From: Pseudobutyrivibrio xylanivorans | GTDB lineage: Bacteria > Bacillota > Clostridia > Lachnospirales > Lachnospiraceae | DNA: 64,000 nt | Reading direction: 5' to 3' | NCBI RefSeq assembly: GCF_010906925.1 | Contig: NZ_VTVE01000005.1 | Coordinates: 62,001-126,000 of the forward strand | Shown here: piece by piece, positions 54,432 to 62,132 of the stretch | Position numbering within the stretch: position 1 is the first letter of the stretch | Layout of the letters: the number at the start of each line of letters is the position of its first letter | Notes under the pieces: model-generated | The model's database searches: none | The model's input: the letters and a program-made list of their open reading frames with translations, nothing else | Told to the model about the DNA's origin: nothing | Position numbers and translations under genes: made by a program

Positions 54432-56525
54432 ATGAGTAAAGTTACAGAAATATTTGGAAGCAAGGTTTTTAATGATGAAACCATGAAGGAGCGTCTTCCT
54501 AAGGATGCCTACAAGGCCCTTAGGAATACAGTAGAGGAGGGCAGACCTCTCGACAGAGATCTTGCAAATGTTATCGCTCATGCAATGAAAGAATGGGCAA
54601 TCGAACTTGGTGCAACACATTTCACACATTGGTTCCAGCCAATGACAGGTGTTACAGCTGAAAAGCATGATTCATTTATTCAGCCAGAGGAAGGTGGAAA
54701 GGTTATTATGACTTTCTCAGGCAAGGAGCTTATTAAGGGCGAGCCTGATGCATCTTCATTCCCTTCTGGTGGACTTAGAGCTACATTCGAGGCAAGAGGA
54801 TATACAGCATGGGACCCAACATCTTATGCATTCATCAAGGATGATACACTTTGTATTCCAACTGCATTTTGCTCATACTCAGGTGAGGCACTTGATAAGA
54901 AGACTCCACTCCTTCGTTCAATGGAGACACTTGATAAATCAGCTGTTAGAGTTCTTAAGCTTTTCGGTCATGATGATGTTAAGAGAGTTATTACTACAGT
55001 TGGACCAGAGCAGGAATATTTCCTTATTGATTCGGAAATGTACAACAAGCGTCCAGATTTAATCTACTGTGGACGTACACTTTTTGGAGCAAAGCCTCCA
55101 AAGGGACAGGAACTTGAGGATCACTATTTTGGAACAATCAAGCCAAGAGTTTCTGCTTATATGAAAGAGTTAGACGAGGAGTTGTGGAAGCTGGGAGTAC
55201 TTGCTAAGACTAAGCACAATGAAGTTGCTCCAGCACAGCACGAGTTGGCACCAGTTTTCTCGACCACTAATATAGCAACCGATCATAACCAGCTCACCAT
55301 GGAGATGATGAAGGTGGTGGCAGGCAGACATGGCATGACTTGCCTCCTCCATGAGAAACCATTCGCTGGTGTAAATGGCTCAGGTAAACACAACAACTGG
55401 TCTATATCAACTGATACTGGAGTAAACCTGTTAGAACCTGGCGCTACTCCTTCCCAGAATGCTCAGTTCTTATTATTCCTCACAGCTGTTATCAAGGCTG
55501 TTGACGAATATCAGGAGTTACTCCGAGTATCTGTTGCTTCTGCAGGAAATGATCACAGACTTGGCGCAAACGAGGCACCACCAGCAATCATTTCTATGTT
55601 CCTTGGAGATGAGCTTGAGGCTATTGTAGAGTCAATCATCGATGGAACAGATTACAAAGACATTAAGAAACAAAAGATGTCAGTTGGTTCTGAGGTAATT
55701 CCAAGCATTTCAAAGGATACAACAGACAGAAATAGAACATCGCCATTTGCATTTACAGGAAATAAATTTGAGTTCCGTTCTCTTGGTTCAACTGCTTCAA
55801 TTTCTGGTCCAAACATTGTACTTAACACAATTGTTGCAGAAGAGCTTGATAAGTTCGCAGATGAGCTTGAGGGCAAGGCTGATTTTGATAAGGCACTTGG
55901 AGAACTTTTAAAGAGAGAGCTTACAGCTCATAAGAGAATCATCTTCAATGGAAATGGTTACTCAGAAGAGTGGGTTAAGGAAGCTGAAAGAAGAGGACTT
56001 GCTAATCTTAAGTCTACAGTAGATGCACTTCCTGCATTCATCGCAGATAAGTCTATTGATGTATTTACAAAGCATAATGTATTTACTAAGGATGAGCTTT
56101 ACAGCCGTTACGATATTCTTCTTGAGAATTACTATAAGGTAATCGATATCGAGGCACTTACATTTGATTCAATGGTTAAGAAAGATATCGTTGCTGCAGC
56201 TAGTGATTATCAGTTTACACTTGCTGAGACACTTAATGCTAAGGCGGCTACAGGACTTTCAGTTGATTCAACTGTTGAAAAGAAGCATCTTGAAAAGGCT
56301 TCTAAGCTTGCATTCGAAATGGATGAAAGACTTGAGAAGCTTGAGGCAGATATTGAAAAGGCAAAAGAGCTTTCAGAGACATATGAGCTTGCTAAGTTCC
56401 ATCATGATGTAATCTTTGCTGATATGAATGAGCTTCGCGAGGTTGTAGATGAGCTTGAGACAGTTATCCCAAGTGACATCTGGCCATATCCTACATATGG
56501 AGAGATTCTTTATTCAGTAAAGTAA
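54432..56525 (+). CDS. glnN: Glutamine synthetase type III
   Basis: A 697-residue GSIII. Family signatures include F-T-H-W-F-Q-P-M-T (about residues 58-66), G-P-E-Q-E-Y-F-L-I (about 195-203), N-E-V-A-P-A-Q-H-E, K-H-N-N-W-S and N-R-T-S-P-F-A-F-T-G. It makes glutamine from glutamate, ammonia and ATP, and is large and dodecameric compared with GSI. It is one of two glutamine synthetases in this island. Confidence 0.96.
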   Translation: MSKVTEIFGSKVFNDETMKERLPKDAYKALRNTVEEGRPLDRDLANVIAHAMKEWAIELGATHFTHWFQPMTGVTAEKHDSFIQPEEGGKVIMTFSGKELIKGEPDASSFPSGGLRATFEARGYTAWDPTSYAFIKDDTLCIPTAFCSYSGEALDKKTPLLRSMETLDKSAVRVLKLFGHDDVKRVITTVGPEQEYFLIDSEMYNKRPDLIYCGRTLFGAKPPKGQELEDHYFGTIKPRVSAYMKELDEELWKLGVLAKTKHNEVAPAQHELAPVFSTTNIATDHNQLTMEMMKVVAGRHGMTCLLHEKPFAGVNGSGKHNNWSISTDTGVNLLEPGATPSQNAQFLLFLTAVIKAVDEYQELLRVSVASAGNDHRLGANEAPPAIISMFLGDELEAIVESIIDGTDYKDIKKQKMSVGSEVIPSISKDTTDRNRTSPFAFTGNKFEFRSLGSTASISGPNIVLNTIVAEELDKFADELEGKADFDKALGELLKRELTAHKRIIFNGNGYSEEWVKEAERRGLANLKSTVDALPAFIADKSIDVFTKHNVFTKDELYSRYDILLENYYKVIDIEALTFDSMVKKDIVAAASDYQFTLAETLNAKAATGLSVDSTVEKKHLEKASKLAFEMDERLEKLEADIEKAKELSETYELAKFHHDVIFADMNELREVVDELETVIPSDIWPYPTYGEILYSVK

Positions 56526-56551
56526 AATATAAATATCCCAGTAAGCGGGAA

Positions 56552-56593
56552 GACACATCATCCAGGATTTGCCTTCGGCAAATGAGATGTGTC
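56552..56593 (+). repeat. Nested hairpin repeat before amt-PII
   Basis: GACACATC (56552) pairs with GATGTGTC (56586-56593). Between them are a 7-base internal loop ATCCAGG, the inner hairpin ATTTGCC-TTC-GGCAAAT, and a two-base GA. The plan matches the minus-strand reading of 19682-19723, with a different outer stem. Little T run follows. Confidence 0.6.
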
Positions 56594-56604
56594 GTGGCAA
56601 ATCA

Positions 56605-56633
56605 TTTATGCTCACTTTGTGAGCAGGAATAAT
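56605..56633 (+). promoter_or_regulatory. amt-PII promoter
   Basis: TTTATG (56605-56610) and AATAAT (56628-56633) with a 17-base spacer. The spacer contains most of the palindrome GCTCAC-TTT-GTGAGC, a possible operator. Confidence 0.55.
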
Positions 56634-56641
56634 TTACATTT

Positions 56642-56696
56642 TGTACAAAGGCGTACATGACTCAGGATAAATTCCTGAGACATGTGCGCTTTTTTA
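56642..56696 (+). promoter_or_regulatory. ANTAR-type hexaloop antiterminator and terminator, amt-PII leader
   Basis: TGTAC-AAAGGC-GTACA (56642-56657) forms a 5-bp hexaloop hairpin beginning about two bases after the predicted start. The competing terminator pairs GCG-ACATG with CATGT-CGC and CTCAGGA with TCCTGAG (56651-56689), ending in T6. Confidence 0.8.
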
Positions 56697-56724
56697 ATAA
56701 AGTAATAATTAGGAGGAAAATATT

Positions 56725-58470
56725 ATGGAAGAGTACACAAGTATACTATTTGGAGTGTGGTTCCTAATTGGCGCTGCATTAGTATTCTGGATGCAGGCAG
56801 GATTTGCTATGGTGGAGGCTGGTTTTACCAGAGCCAAAAACACCGGCAATATTATTATGAAAAATCTTATGGATTTTTGTATTGGTACAGTAATGTTTGT
56901 TTTGTTAGGCTTTGGTCTTATGTTTGGTGAAGACACATTTTTTGGTCTTATAGGAAAGCCTTCACTTCAGATTTTTACAAACTATGCCAGCTTTGACTGG
57001 AGCAACTTTGTATTTAACTTAGTATTCTGTGCTACAACAGCTACAATTGTTTCTGGTGCTATGGCAGAGCGTACAAAGTTCATCAGCTACTGTATTTATT
57101 CAGGAGTTATTTCTCTTGTTATTTACCCAATCGAGGCTCACTGGATTTGGGGTGGCGGCTGGCTTTCACAGCTCGGTTTTCATGATTTTGCAGGTAGTGC
57201 AGCAATCCACATGGTAGGTGGTATATGTGCACTTATCGGAGCTAAAATCCTTGGACCTCGTATTGGAAAGTTCTCTCGCGACAGCAAGGGTAAAATTGTT
57301 AAAGTAAATGCTTTTCCTGGTCACAACATTGCACTTGGCGCCCTTGGCGTATTTATCCTCTGGCTTGGCTGGTATGGATTTAACGGAGCAGCAGCAACAT
57401 CCCTTGAGCAGTTGGCTTCAATTTTCGTAACAACAACAATTGCACCAGCAGTAGCTACATGCACAACAATGGCATATACATGGATTAAATTTGGTAAGCC
57501 TGATGTATCTATGTCACTTAATGCATCACTTGCAGGTCTTGTAGCTATTACAGCCCCATGCGACGTAACAGATGCACTTGGAGCAGCAATCATTGGTATT
57601 GTCTCAGGATTCCTTGTAGTATTTGGTGTATGGCTTCTTGATTATAAGCTTCATATTGATGATCCAGTTGGTGCAGTAGCAGTTCATATGATGAACGGTA
57701 TTTGGGGAACAATTGCAGTTGGTCTTTTTGCAACAAAGTCAGCTCCATACAGTGAGCTTGCAGGTCTTTTCTATGGGGGCGGTTTTAAATTATTAGGCAT
57801 ACAGCTTCTTGGCATCCTTTCAGTAGGTGCTTGGGCAGCAGTAACTATCACAATCGCATTTTCAGTAATTAAGGCTACAATCGGTCTTCGTGCATCAGCA
57901 GAGGAAGAAATCGTAGGTCTTGATAGAACAGAGCATGGTCTTCCATCAGCATATTCAGGATTTAACATGCTTGAGGATGATTTCGATACAGATGATTATG
58001 ATGAGGAGACAGCAAGTCTTATTACAGAGACTCTTGAGGCAGCAGGCCTTGCTACTCCTGATGAGGCTATTGAAGTTGAGTACGCTCCTTCACAGATTAC
58101 ATCAGCTGGCAAGCCTCGTATGACAAAGGTTGAAATCCTTTGCAAGGAGCGCAACCTTGAGAAGCTTAAGAATGCGTTGTTAAAGCTTGGTATTACAGGT
58201 ATGACTGTTTCACACGTAATGGGTTGTGGCGTACAGAAGGGTGCACCAGAGTACTACAGAGGTGTAGCTTTAGAGCCAGCACTTCTTCCTAAGATTCGTG
58301 TAGACGTAGTCGTATGTAAGGTACCAGTTCAGCAGGTAATTGATACAGCTAAGAAGGTTCTTTACACAGGTCACATCGGCGATGGTAAGATCTTTGTATA
58401 CGACGTAGAGCAGGTTGTTAAGATCCGTACAGGCGAAGAGGATTTTGCAGCTTTGCAAGATGTTGAATAA
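56725..58470 (+). CDS. amt: Ammonium transporter fused to a PII signalling domain
   Basis: A 581-residue protein. Residues about 5-395 are an Amt/Rh channel with eleven membrane helices and the signature D-F-A-G-S-A-A-I-H-M-V-G-G. An acidic linker (about 395-455) leads to a C-terminal PII domain (about 465-570), with a T-loop containing E-Y-Y-R-G and the C-terminal G-D-G-K-I-F-V-Y-D-V-E signature. PII proteins sense ATP/ADP and 2-oxoglutarate and block Amt channels; here the sensor is covalently attached. Confidence 0.95.
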   Translation: MEEYTSILFGVWFLIGAALVFWMQAGFAMVEAGFTRAKNTGNIIMKNLMDFCIGTVMFVLLGFGLMFGEDTFFGLIGKPSLQIFTNYASFDWSNFVFNLVFCATTATIVSGAMAERTKFISYCIYSGVISLVIYPIEAHWIWGGGWLSQLGFHDFAGSAAIHMVGGICALIGAKILGPRIGKFSRDSKGKIVKVNAFPGHNIALGALGVFILWLGWYGFNGAAATSLEQLASIFVTTTIAPAVATCTTMAYTWIKFGKPDVSMSLNASLAGLVAITAPCDVTDALGAAIIGIVSGFLVVFGVWLLDYKLHIDDPVGAVAVHMMNGIWGTIAVGLFATKSAPYSELAGLFYGGGFKLLGIQLLGILSVGAWAAVTITIAFSVIKATIGLRASAEEEIVGLDRTEHGLPSAYSGFNMLEDDFDTDDYDEETASLITETLEAAGLATPDEAIEVEYAPSQITSAGKPRMTKVEILCKERNLEKLKNALLKLGITGMTVSHVMGCGVQKGAPEYYRGVALEPALLPKIRVDVVVCKVPVQQVIDTAKKVLYTGHIGDGKIFVYDVEQVVKIRTGEEDFAALQDVE

Positions 58471-58485
58471 AAATTAAATTTTCTC

Positions 58486-58514
58486 TTTACAAATAAGTAC
58501 GCTTGTTGTACACT
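58486..58514 (+). promoter_or_regulatory. glnA promoter
   Basis: TTTACA (58486-58491) and TACACT (58509-58514) with a 17-base spacer. The predicted start is near 58521, at the first base of the hexaloop hairpin. Confidence 0.65.
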
Positions 58515-58520
58515 TTCTGA

Positions 58521-58580
58521 GTACAAAGGCGTACTTTTTTTTACGAGAGGTGACTCTTGTAAAAAAAAACGCCTTTTTTT
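58521..58580 (+). promoter_or_regulatory. ANTAR-type hexaloop antiterminator and terminator, glnA leader
   Basis: GTAC-AAAGGC-GTAC (58521-58534) is the hexaloop hairpin. The competing terminator pairs GGCG with CGCC, an eight-T run plus AC with GT plus A residues, and AGAG with CTCT around GTGA (58528-58573), then T7. Confidence 0.8.
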
Positions 58581-58600
58581 TGTTTTTATAGGAGGAATTT

Positions 58601-59848
58601 ATGTCTCAGCTATCAGTCAGTGATATCATCGATTTTGTAGAGGAGAATGACGTAAAATTCATACGTCTAGCATTTTGTGACCTCTACGGTAAACAAAAGA
58701 ATATTTCAATCATGCCACAAGAGTTGAAACACGCCTTTGAAGAAGGTGTTAATTTCGACTCTTTTCTTATTTTAGGGTACGACGATGAGCAGGGAGAGGA
58801 TTTATTCCTTAAGCCTGACCCAGATACCATGCATGTTTTGCCATGGCGACCACAGTCTGGACGAGTTATTCGTTTTTACTGTGATGTTGTACTTTCAGAC
58901 GGTAGTCCATACAAGTATGACTATCGCCATTTCCTGAAGGAGACACTTTTAAAATGTGGCCAGTTAGGTATTTCTACAAGAATGGGTCTTAAGTCAGAGT
59001 TTTACTTATTTAAGACAGATGAGGATGGAAATCCTACAAACGAGCCATTTGATAATGGCGGATATTTTGATGTGGCTCCAAATGACAAGGGAGAGAATAT
59101 CAGAAGAGAAATCTGTCTTACATTGGAAGAAATGGGTATTAGCCCACAGTCTTCTCATCATGAGCGCGGTCCAGGACAAAACGAGATTGATTTCATGTCT
59201 GGCGATGTGCTCACTACAGCAGACAATCTTGTTACATATAAAAATGTTGTTGAAAACATTGCAGCTCGAAATGGAGTGTGGGCTTCCTTTGATCCACTTC
59301 CATTGCCAGGAGCTCCAGGTAATGGACTTCATATCAAAATGGCAAATTATCGAGGTGGAGTAAATCTTCAGAATGAGGACAAGGAATTCTCAGAAGGTTT
59401 CATGGCAGGAATTATTAACAGAATGAGGGACATTACTTTGTTCTTAAACTGCCGTAAGGATTCTTATGACAGATTTGGTATGAACGAGGCTCCAAAATAT
59501 ATTACCTGGTCGGAGCAAAATAATTCTCGATTATTTAGAGTTCCAGAGTTTAAGGGTAAGCGAGATCATTTTATCCTTCGTTCACCTGACTCTTGTATCA
59601 ATCCATATTTGGCAAGTGCGATTATTATTCAGGCAGGTCTTGCAGGTGTTAATAATAAGGAAAAGCTTCCACCAGCTCTTGAGGTTAATTCTCGTCAAAT
59701 GACAGATGAGATTTCATCAAATTTAGAGATGTTGCCACTATCACTGGATGAGGCTATTGAGTGTGCTCAAAATAGTCAGTTCATTAAGAACTCAGATTTT
59801 GCAGCTGTTGCCACTCATTATATAGAGAAAATCAAATCTACTAATTAG
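58601..59848 (+). CDS. glnA: Glutamine synthetase type I family protein, short form
   Basis: A 415-residue GSI-fold protein with an N-terminal beta-grasp domain (V-K-F-I-R-L-A-F-C-D-L-Y-G) and catalytic domain. Motifs are G-L-K-S-E-F-Y-L-F, H-H-E-R-G-P-G-Q-N-E-I-D-F, G-N-G-L-H-I-K-M and S-P-D-S-C-I-N-P-Y. It is 25-30 residues shorter than typical GlnA, diverges at G-S-G-M-H-x-H, and lacks the adenylylation Tyr segment. True glutamine synthesis is likely but a related gamma-glutamyl ligase is possible. The ANTAR gene follows by 19 bases. Confidence 0.85.
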   Translation: MSQLSVSDIIDFVEENDVKFIRLAFCDLYGKQKNISIMPQELKHAFEEGVNFDSFLILGYDDEQGEDLFLKPDPDTMHVLPWRPQSGRVIRFYCDVVLSDGSPYKYDYRHFLKETLLKCGQLGISTRMGLKSEFYLFKTDEDGNPTNEPFDNGGYFDVAPNDKGENIRREICLTLEEMGISPQSSHHERGPGQNEIDFMSGDVLTTADNLVTYKNVVENIAARNGVWASFDPLPLPGAPGNGLHIKMANYRGGVNLQNEDKEFSEGFMAGIINRMRDITLFLNCRKDSYDRFGMNEAPKYITWSEQNNSRLFRVPEFKGKRDHFILRSPDSCINPYLASAIIIQAGLAGVNNKEKLPPALEVNSRQMTDEISSNLEMLPLSLDEAIECAQNSQFIKNSDFAAVATHYIEKIKSTN

Positions 59849-59867
59849 TTTCCTAAAGGAGTTAAAT

Positions 59868-60440
59868 ATGGAAAGGGCTTTGATTGTCTGCGACAATGAA
59901 AAAGGCACTTCTTTTTATAAATCCTTTCTAAAAGAAAACGGATTTGTAGATATGATTGTTGCTGAGAATGCTCCAGAAGCTAAGCGCATCATTTCGGATT
60001 ATGATTTTGATATTTGTTTGATAAATGGTCCTATTGGTGGTTCTAGTGGAGAGGAGCTTTCCATTGATATAGCAGAGAAAAATATCTGCCAGGTAATTTT
60101 ATTTATCAAGGCAGAGTATGCTGAGGAAATAGCATCAAAGGTAGAAGATTTCGGTGTAATTACCGTTTCCAAGCCTATCAATAAGCAGCTTTTCTGGCAG
60201 GCGCTTAAGCTTGCTCGTGTTGCCCAAAGCCGTATAAATATGGCGCATAAAGAGAGTGCAAAGCTAGAGAAAAAGCTTAATGATTTGAAAATCATTTCCA
60301 GAGCAAAATTGCTTCTTATAATCAACAGAGATGTTTCCGAAGAAGAAGCACATAAGATTATTGAAAAACAAGCGATGGATTCCCGGTTATCCAGGGTTGA
60401 AGTAGCAAAAGAAATAATAAGAGAATATGAAGGAGATTAA
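59868..60440 (+). CDS. ANTAR-domain RNA-binding antiterminator with pseudo-receiver
   Basis: A 190-residue protein. Residues 1-120 have a response-regulator fold, but the phospho-acceptor position is Asn53 (C-L-I-N-G-P), while Lys102 is kept (S-K-P-I-N). A coiled coil leads to the ANTAR domain (about 130-186): [18 protein letters not shown] and [13 protein letters not shown] proteins bind hexaloop RNA hairpins and prevent termination. It is the obvious candidate reader of the four AAAGGC leaders. It is probably cotranscribed with glnA. Confidence 0.92.
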   Translation: MERALIVCDNEKGTSFYKSFLKENGFVDMIVAENAPEAKRIISDYDFDICLINGPIGGSSGEELSIDIAEKNICQVILFIKAEYAEEIASKVEDFGVITVSKPINKQLFWQALKLARVAQSRINMAHKESAKLEKKLNDLKIISRAKLLLIINRDVSEEEAHKIIEKQAMDSRLSRVEVAKEIIREYEGD

Positions 60441-60441
60441 G

Positions 60442-62034
60442 ATGACAAAGCATGTATTTGTTACAGGTGGTGTAGTATCAGGATTAGGTAAGGGTATTAC
60501 AGCAGCCTCACTTGGACGCTTACTTAAAATGAGAGGATATAAGGTAGCATCACAGAAATTGGATCCATATATGAATGTTGATCCTGGAACAATGAGTCCT
60601 TATCAGCACGGCGAAGTTTTTGTTACTGATGATGGTGCAGAGACAGATTTGGATTTAGGTCACTATGAGAGATTTATCGATGAGAGCCTTAATAAATACT
60701 CGAACCTTACATCTGGAAAGGTATATTGGAATGTTCTTAACCGAGAGAGAAAGGGAGAGTATCTTGGCCAGACAGTTCAGGTGATTCCTCATATTACAGA
60801 GGAAATCAAACGCTTCATTTACATGGGTGCCAAGACTTCTGACTGTGATGTACTTATCACTGAAATCGGTGGAACTACAGGTGATATTGAGTCCCAGCCA
60901 TTTTTAGAGGCAATCAGACAGGTTTCTTTAGAGCAGGGCAGAGAAAATTGCCTCTTTATCCATGTGACTCTTGTTCCATGGCTTTCTGGTTCTGAGGAAC
61001 ACAAATCTAAACCAACTCAGCATTCTGTTAAGGAACTTCAGTCCCTTGGTATTTCACCCAATATTATTGTTTGCCGTGTTGACCACCCACTTGAGCAGTC
61101 TATTAAGGACAAGATTTCACTTTTCTGCAATGTTAAAAAGGATTGCGTAATTGAAAATGACACACTTGATTGTCTTTACGAGGCACCTCTTATGATGCAC
61201 AAGTATGGGCTTGATGATGTGGTTTGTCGTGAGCTTGGTCTTGAGAATAATCCTCCTCAAATCGAAGAATGGGAGAAGATGGTTGAGAACATCAAGGGCC
61301 TTAAGAAGACAACTAAGATTGCAATTGTAGGTAAATATGTTGCTCTTCATGATGCTTATCTTTCTGTTAGAGAAGCTCTATATCATGGCGGTTATGCAGA
61401 TAGCGCCCATGTTGATATTAAATGGGTTGATTCAGAAGAAATCACAAAAGATAATGTTGAGGAGTATCTTGGAGATTGTGATGGTATCCTTGTTCCAGGC
61501 GGATTTGGAGATAGAGGTGTTGAAGGCAAAATTGAAGCTTGTCGATATGCAAGAGAAAAGGACGTGCCATATCTTGGAATTTGCCTTGGTATGCAGGTTG
61601 CTGCAATTGAATTTGCAAGAAATGTATGTGGTATTGAAGATGCCAATTCTCGTGAGTTCAATAACAATGGCACAAATTGTGTAATCGACCTTATGGAAGA
61701 GCAGATGGCTGTTCTTAGAAAGGGTGGCACCATGAGACTTGGCGCATATCCATGTGCAGTTCGAAAGGGTACTAAGCTTTATGAAGCTTATGGTTCAGAC
61801 AATATTTCAGAGCGTCATAGACACAGATTTGAGTTTAACAATTCATATAGAGATGTAATGACAGAGAAGGGACTTACTATTTCTGGTACATCACCTAATG
61901 ACGAGGTGGTTGAGGCTATAGAGGTATCTTCAAACAAATTCCATGTAGGAGTTCAGTTCCATCCAGAGTTTAAGAGTCGTCCTAACAAGCCACATCCTTT
62001 GTTTGCTGCATTTATAAAAGCAAGTTTAAATTAG
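60442..62034 (+). CDS. pyrG: CTP synthase
   Basis: A 530-residue enzyme. The synthetase domain begins [14 protein letters not shown] (residues 5-18). The C-terminal glutaminase has the nucleophile Cys in Y-L-G-I-C-L-G-M-Q and the H-P-E-F motif near residue 508. It makes CTP from UTP with glutamine as nitrogen source. ATG 60442 follows AAGGAG inside the end of the ANTAR gene, one base after its stop; it may share the glnA transcript. Confidence 0.97.
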   Translation: MTKHVFVTGGVVSGLGKGITAASLGRLLKMRGYKVASQKLDPYMNVDPGTMSPYQHGEVFVTDDGAETDLDLGHYERFIDESLNKYSNLTSGKVYWNVLNRERKGEYLGQTVQVIPHITEEIKRFIYMGAKTSDCDVLITEIGGTTGDIESQPFLEAIRQVSLEQGRENCLFIHVTLVPWLSGSEEHKSKPTQHSVKELQSLGISPNIIVCRVDHPLEQSIKDKISLFCNVKKDCVIENDTLDCLYEAPLMMHKYGLDDVVCRELGLENNPPQIEEWEKMVENIKGLKKTTKIAIVGKYVALHDAYLSVREALYHGGYADSAHVDIKWVDSEEITKDNVEEYLGDCDGILVPGGFGDRGVEGKIEACRYAREKDVPYLGICLGMQVAAIEFARNVCGIEDANSREFNNNGTNCVIDLMEEQMAVLRKGGTMRLGAYPCAVRKGTKLYEAYGSDNISERHRHRFEFNNSYRDVMTEKGLTISGTSPNDEVVEAIEVSSNKFHVGVQFHPEFKSRPNKPHPLFAAFIKASLN

Positions 62035-62080
62035 TACTGTACAAAACTAAGTGTTTCCGATTAAAATAGAGACGTATGTA

Positions 62081-62096
62081 GAGGTAAAATTACCTC
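62081..62096. promoter_or_regulatory. Palindrome upstream of the NCS2 permease gene
   Basis: GAGGTAA-AA-TTACCTC is a perfect 7-bp inverted repeat with a two-base centre, so it suits a DNA operator better than an RNA hairpin. It lies 37 bases before the permease ATG. No purine riboswitch core is visible. Confidence 0.4.
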
Positions 62097-62132
62097 AAGA
62101 ATCTAACAAATCTTATTTGATGGGAGGAAAAT

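Noticed and set aside
62035-62132. Purine riboswitch before the NCS2 permease
   Set aside because: The conserved three-way junction and loop sequences are absent and the interval is short.
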